Positions 1 through 5,200 of a stretch of DNA of 5,727 nt are shown in pieces (within the stretch, counting starts at the first letter, position 1; every line of letters starts with the position of its first letter). Source of the DNA: Bacteroidales bacterium Bact_20. GTDB lineage: Bacteria; Bacteroidota; Bacteroidia; Bacteroidales; DTU049. The DNA is taken from contig LUZL01000013.1 of the NCBI GenBank assembly GCA_001603615.1, positions 1-5,727 of the forward strand. Reading direction: 5' to 3'. The notes under the pieces were generated by a model, which was given only the letters and a program-made list of their open reading frames with translations, was not told where the DNA came from and ran no database searches. The position numbers and the translations under genes are program-made.

Positions 1-479
1 TCGGAGTATTGCATGAGTAGTTCATCTATTTCCATGATGCCAAAGAAGTTTACATTATTTTCGAAACTTCTAAGAGCAGAGAGTATGCGGTGTCGCCACT
101 CAAAGCTAGTAGGAAGAGAGATACCGAGTTCTTTAGAACATTGACGCAGAGTTTTGCCCTCTAGCATGAGGCGAATGTAGTCAAGCATAAGTTCTTTTTT
201 ATGAAGGTAGTAGACGAAGGTGCCAGTGGTTTCGCGGAAGTTTTTACCACAATCTTTACATTTATACATTTGCTGGCCTTGCTGATGACCATTTTTCTTG
301 ATATGTATGCTATAGCAATTGGGACATTGAGGAGAGACGCTTTGAGCTTTTAAATGTTGGTAATCAAGTACATCGGAACCATCATATTTCATTTTGTTGT
401 AGAGGTCGTTGAGGAATTCTAAGTTTTGATGTTTGCCTTTAGAGAGGTGCTCTTGGAGGTTGGAAACTATATTTTTCAT
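1..479 (-). CDS. IS1595-family (ISSod11-like) transposase, N-terminal part, cut by the window edge
   Basis: The reverse strand from the ATG at 479 down to base 1 reads open for 159 codons. The order of parts fits an IS1595-family DDE transposase. A zinc ribbon has cysteine pairs at C52/C55 (CPNC) and C74/C77 (CKDCGKNF). Next comes the junction RETTGT, then a helix-turn-helix-like stretch at about 100-130 (LEGKTLRQCSKELGIS, then EWRHRILSAL). The start of the catalytic domain is FGIMEIDE, where D152 should be the first Asp of the DDE/DDN triad. The wording TGT...HKK...WRHR...G-I-x-E-x-DE is closest to the ISSod11 group. Such enzymes cut and paste their own element. The rest of the catalytic domain lies outside the window, so intactness cannot be judged. 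G+C is clearly higher than in the neighbours (29 of 60 bases at 61-120, against 14 of 60 at 2401-2460), which suggests recent acquisition. No Shine-Dalgarno is seen before the start. Confidence 0.83.
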   Translation of the reverse strand, partial: MKNIVSNLQEHLSKGKHQNLEFLNDLYNKMKYDGSDVLDYQHLKAQSVSPQCPNCYSIHIKKNGHQQGQQMYKCKDCGKNFRETTGTFVYYLHKKELMLDYIRLMLEGKTLRQCSKELGISLPTSFEWRHRILSALRSFENNVNFFGIMEIDELLMQYS

Positions 480-498
480 AAGAAATAAATATTTGATG

Positions 499-506
499 CA
501 AAGATA
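499..506 (-). promoter_or_regulatory. Bacteroidota-type promoter of the transposase gene
   Basis: On the minus strand the bases read TATCTTTG followed by C, a full match to the Bacteroidota -7 box TAnnTTTG(Y). With a 20-base spacer the -33 position reads TATG (plus-strand 527-530) against the consensus TTTG, 3 of 4. The start codon is 19 bases past the box, so the leader would be about 10 to 15 bases. Assigned by motif only. Confidence 0.6.
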
Positions 507-517
507 ATATATTTTTG

Positions 518-561
518 AAATATAAACATATAAAAAACTTAACATAAAAATGTTTATATTT
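518..561. repeat. 12-bp perfect inverted repeat upstream of the transposase
   Basis: The left arm AAATATAAACAT (518-529) is the exact reverse complement of the right arm ATGTTTATATTT (550-561), separated by 20 bases. The left arm covers part of the spacer and the -33 region of the transposase promoter. The two arms lie inside the probable IS end. It could be an operator or transposase-binding site, or a hairpin that limits read-through transcription into the transposase. The function is inferred; the symmetry is seen directly. Confidence 0.6.
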
Positions 562-579
562 ACCCCTACCACATACCCC
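561..579. repeat. Probable end of the IS element (terminal inverted repeat candidate)
   Basis: The stretch TACCCCTACCACATACCCC is a short C-rich block in otherwise almost pure A/T, about 80 to 100 bases upstream of the transposase start. Read toward the transposase it begins GGGGTATGTGG, consistent with the G-rich ends usual for IS1595 elements. The block contains two copies of TACCCC, 561-566 and 574-579. The true boundary cannot be fixed because the other end of the element and the target duplication are outside the window. Confidence 0.35.
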
Positions 580-812
580 TTATTCCTTATTTTTTAAGTT
601 ATAAAACATTTATTTTAGTGTGATATCTTGTCATCTATTATTCGATTAATATGTATTCTAAAGAGAACTCAACTATATATTTTTTGATTTATCACTAGAT
701 TATTTAGTTATTATTTAATTATCTAATTTATAATTTTTTTATAAAAAAAAACAATAGAATATATTGATTTGTTTTTATTTATTATATTTCTGTTTTATTT
801 AAAAAAATCATA
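580..812. other. AT-rich non-coding spacer
   Basis: This stretch lies between the probable IS end and the protease promoter. No reading frame with a plausible start and protein-like composition is seen on either strand. It is mostly A/T with short homopolymer runs, including nine A near 742-750. No DnaA boxes, tRNA or clear rho-independent terminator were found. If the IS end is correct, the 8 bases after 579 would be one copy of the target duplication. Confidence 0.6.
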
Positions 813-820
813 TATATTTG
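789..820 (+). promoter_or_regulatory. Bacteroidota-type promoter of the C10 protease gene
   Basis: TATATTTG at 813-820 followed by T is a full match to the -7 box TAnnTTTG(Y). TCTG at 789-792 stands 20 bases upstream and matches the -33 TTTG at 3 of 4 positions. The start codon at 837 is 16 bases after the box, so the leader would be about 10 bases with no room for a Shine-Dalgarno, which is common in this phylum. It would also serve the overlapping GroES-like gene. Confidence 0.65.
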
Positions 821-836
821 TAAATAAATTATCATT

Positions 837-2870
837 ATGAAAAAATTTTTTATTTTATTTTTTATTATTTTACCATCTTTGCTTTTCTGCCAGTCCGAAG
901 TCTCGACAATTGATGCTGAGAATTGGAGTGAATATGTTATTCGTAAATATTTCCCAACGGAGATAAATTACAATGTAAAAAATATTGAAAATATAGCAGA
1001 TAATCAGGATTTCTCCTATTATGTATGTCATGTCAATCCGATAGGATTTGTTTTAATAAGTGGTACTAGGCGATTACATCCTATCATTGGTTACTCTTGG
1101 GAGAGTGATTTTAATTATCCAATAGATAATCCTGCTCTTAAAGGTTTTTTAAATCAAATTTCACAAACAATTGTTAAATCTCAAGATTATAAAGAAAATC
1201 CTTCATGGTATCTTGATTTTGCTAAAAATGAAGAAAAAGAATATCGTACTGTAGCACCTTTATTATTTACTAAATGGGATCAAGGAGTTTATTATAATCA
1301 ATATTGTCCTAAAGATCCTGCTGGCCCAGATGATAGATGCGTAACTGGTTGTGTAGCTACTGCTCTTGCACAAGTTATAAATTACTTTCGATGGCCTTTA
1401 GTAGGTGAGGGAGAATATACAGATATAGATACTACTTACGGTCATTTACATGTAAATTATGCAGAGCAGCACTATTCTTATAATCAGATGCCTACAGTGG
1501 CTAATAGAGAAAATAGACAGCTAGCAAAGCTCATGTACCATATTGGTGTAGCTTGCGATATGTATTATGGTCCTGATGGTTCTGGCATGTATAATCACAA
1601 AGCTGCTTATGCTTTGAAAAATTTCTTCCGTTATGATGATTCTACCAAATATCTTTTCCGTGATGAGACAAATCTAGATTGGGATAGTTTACTTCGTTCT
1701 TATTTAGATCAAAAAATCCCTCTTTATTATGCTGGGTGGTCTGATACTGAGTATGTAAGTGGTCATGCTTTTGTGTTAGATGGTTATCAAGATACTATGG
1801 TTTATCATATTAATTGGGGATGGGGGGGAGCTTATGATGGATATTTTAATATTAATAATCTAAAACCTGCGGGTGCTGATTTCACTCATAAACATGAATT
1901 AGTCATTAATATGTATCCCAAAGGTCAATACCCTGTTTTTTGTAACAATACAGATACTTTATTGACTCTAGATGGAACAATAGATGATGGTAGTGGACCT
2001 TTATATAATTATTTACCAAACACTCATTGTAGTTGGTTAATAAAGCCTTTTGATTCTATACAAAATATAAAACTTAATTTTCTTAAATTAGATTTACCAG
2101 ATCCTAATGATGTTATCAAAATTTACAAAGGTGTGGATAATACAGGGAACCTTATAGCTACTATTTCTGGTACAAATATACCTAATACAATTACAGTAAA
2201 TGGTAAGTCTGTTTTTATTGAGTTTATTTCTGATGATAATTTAGAAGGAGATGGATTTTTATTATCTTATTCTACTACTCTATATAATTTTTGCACAGCA
2301 AATTTAGTTCAAATAGTGGCTGATAGCGGTCTGGTAAATGACTGTAGTGATATCTATAATTATCATAATAGTAGAATTTGTCGTTGGCGTATAACTCCTG
2401 AAACAGCTGATAATTTATTGCTTAGTTTTAATTATTTTGATATAGATTCTACTGATTACCTGACAATCAAAAGTTATGATGGTACAGTAAATTTAGAACT
2501 TAGAGGCAATAATTTACCTGCTCCTATTAATGTTTCTAGTTTTCCTATTAATATTTTGTTTTATTCTAGCTATACATATAATGCTCAAGGGTTTGAATTG
2601 GTTTTTAAACCTGACATTAATTCTATTATTTCTTACGATGATTATTCATTCATTTTTCCTAATCCTTTTATAGATTTTTTTAATCTAACTACCGAAAATA
2701 CTGGTCAATTATCCATTTATTACCCAAGTGGTCAATTAGTATATTCTCAATATTTACATGCTGGTAATAATATTATTAATACTGCCGATTGGACAGCTGG
2801 TATATATTTTGTTATATTTGTAGATAATAATAATGTTTATAGTAAAAAAATTATAAAAACATATGAGTAG
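837..2870 (+). CDS. Secreted C10 (streptopain-like) cysteine protease with two CUB domains and T9SS sorting domain
   Basis: The 677-residue product is a secreted papain-fold protease. Residues 1-18 are a Sec signal peptide (MKKFF, hydrophobic core, then FCQS). Residues about 20-135 resemble the C10 inhibitory propeptide (FVLISGTRRLHPIIGYS). Residues about 138-360 are the peptidase: the nucleophile is C172 in VTGCVATALAQV, the catalytic His is H310 in SGHAFVLDGY, and N326-W327 lie in HINWGWGG, 16 residues after the His as in SpeB. Two CUB-like beta domains follow, about 369-480 (GTIDDGSG, C398-SW, SDD..GDGFLLSY) and about 486-592 (C515-RW, DYLTI, GFELVF). CUB domains often mediate protein or glycan binding. 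Residues about 604-677 are a type A T9SS C-terminal domain (FPNPF, then TAGIYFVIF, ending KKIIKTYE), so the enzyme should cross the outer membrane and be surface-attached or released. All catalytic residues are present. It probably degrades host or environmental proteins; the substrate is unknown. Confidence 0.9.
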   Translation: MKKFFILFFIILPSLLFCQSEVSTIDAENWSEYVIRKYFPTEINYNVKNIENIADNQDFSYYVCHVNPIGFVLISGTRRLHPIIGYSWESDFNYPIDNPALKGFLNQISQTIVKSQDYKENPSWYLDFAKNEEKEYRTVAPLLFTKWDQGVYYNQYCPKDPAGPDDRCVTGCVATALAQVINYFRWPLVGEGEYTDIDTTYGHLHVNYAEQHYSYNQMPTVANRENRQLAKLMYHIGVACDMYYGPDGSGMYNHKAAYALKNFFRYDDSTKYLFRDETNLDWDSLLRSYLDQKIPLYYAGWSDTEYVSGHAFVLDGYQDTMVYHINWGWGGAYDGYFNINNLKPAGADFTHKHELVINMYPKGQYPVFCNNTDTLLTLDGTIDDGSGPLYNYLPNTHCSWLIKPFDSIQNIKLNFLKLDLPDPNDVIKIYKGVDNTGNLIATISGTNIPNTITVNGKSVFIEFISDDNLEGDGFLLSYSTTLYNFCTANLVQIVADSGLVNDCSDIYNYHNSRICRWRITPETADNLLLSFNYFDIDSTDYLTIKSYDGTVNLELRGNNLPAPINVSSFPINILFYSSYTYNAQGFELVFKPDINSIISYDDYSFIFPNPFIDFFNLTTENTGQLSIYYPSGQLVYSQYLHAGNNIINTADWTAGIYFVIFVDNNNVYSKKIIKTYE

Positions 2871-3225
2871 TCTAGAAAACGTAATTTTAATTAGTGATAG
2901 AGTGTTGATAAAACCTCTTACAGAAGATGAGAGAACTGCAAGTGGGTTACTTCTACCCCCAGGTTATCACGAAAAAGAGCTTGTAGCTTATGGTTATATA
3001 GTAAAAGTAGGCCCAGGATATCCATTACCTAGTGAATCTTTTGATGATGAATATTGGAAATGTGAAACTTCTGAACAAGTACGATACCTACCACTTCAGG
3101 TGAAAGAAGGCGATCTAGCTATTTATTTACAAAAACAAGCTATTGATGTAGAAATTAATAATGAAGAGTATAAAATCGTAAATCAAAATTCTATCCTTCT
3201 AGTTCAAAGAGAAGAATTTGTATAA
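2863..3225 (+). CDS. GroES-family co-chaperonin (divergent Bacteroidota form)
   Basis: The 120-residue product has the GroES fold signature. ISDRVLIKP (10-18) is the first strand, and a mobile-loop segment at about 20-34 (TASGLLLPPG) has L29-L31 in place of the Ile-Val-Leu that docks on GroEL. Then come YGYIVKVGPG (43-52), VKEGDLAIYLQ (80-90) and a final strand ending SILLVQREE. It is longer than the usual 90-97-residue GroES because of an acidic insertion at about 53-79 (PLPSESFDDEYWKCETSEQV). This form occurs in Bacteroidota as a second, non-groESL GroES-like protein. It is cytoplasmic and presumably caps GroEL or modulates it; no groEL is in the window. The start overlaps the protease stop by 8 bases (ATGAGTAG) with no Shine-Dalgarno, which implies coupling by re-initiation. 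Family membership is strong; the role is uncertain, and I do not assign groS. Confidence 0.86.
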   Translation: MSSLENVILISDRVLIKPLTEDERTASGLLLPPGYHEKELVAYGYIVKVGPGYPLPSESFDDEYWKCETSEQVRYLPLQVKEGDLAIYLQKQAIDVEINNEEYKIVNQNSILLVQREEFV

Positions 3226-3375
3226 AATTTTTTAAATCGTTTTATTAACTAAATATATATTTTATCTATACTTTTATATGTTTAGTGTTTTATTTATTAT
3301 TTTCTATAAAATATAAATATTTATATTTTATTTATTTATTATTAATTTAAAATTTTTTCAATTTTTTAATAATTT
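3226..3375. other. AT-only intergenic spacer
   Basis: The spacer between the GroES-like gene and the promoter of the nucleotidase pair is almost entirely A and T, with no reading frame worth calling. Apart from the palindrome at 3306-3331, only T-runs and A-runs are seen. Termination of the upstream operon presumably happens here. Confidence 0.6.
3306..3331. repeat. 26-bp perfect palindrome, possible bidirectional terminator
   Basis: The arms ATAAAATATAAAT and ATTTATATTTTAT meet with no spacer at 3318/3319, giving 13 paired bases made only of A and T. It lies 80 bases after the GroES-like stop and is followed by a T-rich stretch, so a weak terminator is possible. A-T pairs only make a weak hairpin. 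In DNA this rich in A/T such symmetry can arise by chance, so the function is uncertain. Confidence 0.4.
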
Positions 3376-3409
3376 TTTGCTTATAGATTAAAAAAAAATA
3401 TTAATTTTG
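3376..3409 (+). promoter_or_regulatory. Bacteroidota-type promoter of the split 5'-nucleotidase operon
   Basis: TAATTTTG at 3402-3409 matches the -7 box TAnnTTTG, and TTTG at 3376-3379 is a perfect -33 element. The spacer is 22 bases, one more than the usual 19 to 21, and contains a run of nine A (3390-3398). The start codon at 3424 is 14 bases past the box, so the leader is very short. Confidence 0.65.
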
Positions 3410-3423
3410 GCAAAACGTTACTG

Positions 3424-4173
3424 ATGCGCAAACTTTTTGCTTTATGTATTTTAATACTTTTAGTATCTTGTACTAATTATTTAGTTACTAATAAGCAATC
3501 TACTTCTAAAACGATATCTATAGATAGTACTATAGCTGATGATAGTAATATAAACAATTGGATTAATATATATAAATTAAGTTTAGACAGTTTAATGGAG
3601 ATAGTAATCGGTTATAATGACATAGCAATGGTTAAAAATGATCCTGAGGGTAATCTAGGTAATTTTGTTTGTGATTTAGTCTTGGCATTTGTAAAAAGAG
3701 AATTGAAAGATTCTTTAGAAGGTTATCCATGTATTGTAGTGATGAATAATGGTGGTTTTCGTTCATTTTTACCTGCTGGTGAGATTAGAGTGAAAGATGT
3801 ATTTGCAGTTATGCCTTTTGATAATACTTTGACCTTATTAAAAATCACAGATAATGATTTATTAAAGTTAGCTAAGCAAATCGTAGAAAAAGGTGGTATG
3901 CCAATAGCTGGATTACAGATAGTAGCTAATGCTACTACTTTGAGGCAAACTTTTGTTAATGGTAAAGAAATTTCTGATAGTAAATATTATTGGGTTGCTA
4001 CATCTAATTATCTAGCTAATGGAGGCGACAATTTGACAGGATTATTAAACCCTATTAAACGAATAGATACACCGTTTCTAATTCGTGATATTATTATTGA
4101 GCATTATAAATTATTAACATCTCAAAATAAAGCTGCTTATGCTAGGATAGATGGGAGGTTTAGATATGAATAA
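3424..4173 (+). CDS. 5'-nucleotidase C-terminal-domain lipoprotein
   Basis: The 249-residue product is a lipoprotein: MRKLFALCILILLVSC has a lipobox (LVSC) with C16 as the lipidated residue. After a linker rich in Ser, Thr and Asp (17-45), the rest matches the 5'-nucleotidase C-terminal domain (UshA/YfkN type). Landmarks are NLGNFVCDLVL (77-87), NNGGFRSFLPAGEI (108-121), VFAVMPFDNTL (126-136), GGMPIAGLQI (157-166) and SNYLANGGDN (194-203). In one-chain enzymes this domain binds the nucleotide base while the N-terminal domain holds the metals and catalyses. Here it has no metallophosphatase domain of its own, and that half is the next gene, overlapping by 8 bases. It should sit in the periplasm, anchored to a membrane, and pair with its neighbour to release phosphate and nucleosides from nucleotides. 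The pairing is inferred; split, reversed-order pairs like this are usual in Bacteroidota. Confidence 0.88.
   Translation: MRKLFALCILILLVSCTNYLVTNKQSTSKTISIDSTIADDSNINNWINIYKLSLDSLMEIVIGYNDIAMVKNDPEGNLGNFVCDLVLAFVKRELKDSLEGYPCIVVMNNGGFRSFLPAGEIRVKDVFAVMPFDNTLTLLKITDNDLLKLAKQIVEKGGMPIAGLQIVANATTLRQTFVNGKEISDSKYYWVATSNYLANGGDNLTGLLNPIKRIDTPFLIRDIIIEHYKLLTSQNKAAYARIDGRFRYE
4153..4158 (+). promoter_or_regulatory. Shine-Dalgarno GGGAGG that fixes the metallophosphatase start
   Basis: GGGAGG lies 7 bases before the ATG at 4166, inside the last codons of the lipoprotein gene. It is the only strong Shine-Dalgarno seen before any gene in the window. It decides for the start at 4166 rather than the in-frame ATG at 4151, which would place this site inside the gene. 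Confidence 0.7.
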
Positions 4174-5116
4174 TGATAGACGCGATTTTCTTAAATTTTC
4201 TCTAGGAATAGGATTAGGTATTCTACTTCCTAAAGTTGCTACATCTAATGTTAACTATGACCTTTACGAGGAGCTTGGAATACAAAAAGTTACTATTCTA
4301 CATACTAATGATACTCATAGCCAAGTAGAGCCTTTACCTAGAAATCATTATAGATATCCTAATCAGGGCGGTTATAGTCGTAGAGCTTATTTGATAAATC
4401 AAATCATGCGTTCTAATAATAATGTGTTAATTTTTGATACTGGGGATTTCTATCAAGGTACACCTTATTTTAATATTTATAAGGGTAAAATAGAAATTGA
4501 GTATATGAATAAAATGCATTACACTGCTATTACTATTGGCAATCATGAGTTTGATTTGGGACTAGATATCTTAGCTCAAAATCTATCTATAGCTAATTTT
4601 GATGTCATTAGCTCTAATTATGATTTTACTAATCATAATAAATTATCAAAAATTGTTAAACCATATAAAATATATAAATTTGATAAAATAAAAATTGGTG
4701 TTTTTGCTTTAGGTATAGATCCTACAGGCTTGATAGATCCTAATACTTGGGGAAATACTAAATATAAAGAACCTATGCAGACTGCTGCTGAGATGACTTA
4801 TATTTTGAAAAAAAATTATAAATGTGATTTGATTATTTGTTTGTCTCATCTAGGATATAAGGGCGACGACGGTAAAATAGGTGATGTGGAAATCGCAAAA
4901 GCTAGCTCTAATATTGATATTATTTTGGGTGGGCATAGCCATACCTTATTACCTAAGCCAATATCTATTTATAATAGAGACAAAAAACCAGTAATAATCA
5001 CTCAAAATGCTTATGCGGGAGTGCAAATGACCCAATTAGACTGCTATTTTAATTCTTCTGGCACTTTCCTTTTCGCCGATAATCGTACTGAAAAAATTAT
5101 TTATAAAAAAGTGTAA
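4166..5116 (+). CDS. Tat-exported metallophosphatase, N-terminal half of a split 5'-nucleotidase
   Basis: From the ATG at 4166 the product is 316 residues. It opens with a Tat-type signal (DRRDFLKFSLGIGLGILLP; R5-R6), so it is likely exported folded with its metals. The rest is the calcineurin-like phosphoesterase domain of UshA-type 5'-nucleotidases. All metal-site motifs are visible: HTNDTH (D49, H51), DTGDF (D94), GNHEFD (N126 and the catalytic-type H127), LSHLG (H228) and GGHSHT (H257, H259). It would hydrolyse 5'-nucleotides or related phosphate esters with two divalent metals. It lacks the C-terminal nucleotide-binding domain, which is encoded just upstream with an 8-base overlap (ATGAATAA), so the pair is translationally coupled. 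About 300 residues is the expected length for this one-domain form. An upstream in-frame ATG at 4151 would add MGGLD but lose the ribosome site and bury the twin-arginine motif deeper. Exact substrate unknown. Confidence 0.9.
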   Translation: MNNDRRDFLKFSLGIGLGILLPKVATSNVNYDLYEELGIQKVTILHTNDTHSQVEPLPRNHYRYPNQGGYSRRAYLINQIMRSNNNVLIFDTGDFYQGTPYFNIYKGKIEIEYMNKMHYTAITIGNHEFDLGLDILAQNLSIANFDVISSNYDFTNHNKLSKIVKPYKIYKFDKIKIGVFALGIDPTGLIDPNTWGNTKYKEPMQTAAEMTYILKKNYKCDLIICLSHLGYKGDDGKIGDVEIAKASSNIDIILGGHSHTLLPKPISIYNRDKKPVIITQNAYAGVQMTQLDCYFNSSGTFLFADNRTEKIIYKKV

Positions 5117-5200
5117 AAAAATTTTTTAATTCAAAATATTTTATGCATTTTTGCCATTTGAATTGTAGATTGTTAATTAATTATTAATAAAGTTTTAAAA
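5117..5200. other. Short AT-rich spacer before dnaA
   Basis: These 84 bases separate the metallophosphatase stop from dnaA. They begin with seven A followed by six T (5115-5127) and hold no clear hairpin with a loop. No full TAnnTTTG box is present; the closest is CATTTTTG at 5146-5153, with one mismatch and no -33 partner. No DnaA box (TTATCCACA type) is seen. Confidence 0.55.

Noticed and set aside
580..812. Possible small genes, tRNA or CRISPR repeats in the long spacer
   Set aside because: No frame with a plausible start and protein-like composition, no cloverleaf-like segments and no regularly spaced repeats were found.
2765..2778. 14-bp palindrome TAATAATATTATTA inside the protease gene
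   Set aside because: It falls in codons for Asn and Ile in very AT-rich sequence and is adequately explained by codon composition.
4151..4165. Alternative upstream start for the metallophosphatase, adding MGGLD
   Set aside because: The GGGAGG ribosome site at 4153-4158 would fall inside the gene, and the start at 4166 gives proper spacing and places the twin-arginine motif near the N-terminus.
3424..5116. A single 5'-nucleotidase broken by a frameshift
   Set aside because: The C-terminal domain is encoded before the N-terminal one, and each half has its own complete start and export signal, so this is a stable two-gene arrangement, not a broken gene.
5115..5127. Seven A followed by six T after the metallophosphatase stop, as a terminator
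   Set aside because: It has no loop or G-C pairs and would not form a stable RNA hairpin.
5146..5153. CATTTTTG as a dnaA promoter box
   Set aside because: It has a mismatch at the first, important T, and no TTTG-like -33 element lies about 20 bases upstream.
5117..5200. Replication origin next to dnaA
   Set aside because: No TTATCCACA-type DnaA boxes were seen here or in the other non-coding stretches, and in Bacteroidota the origin is often not beside dnaA.
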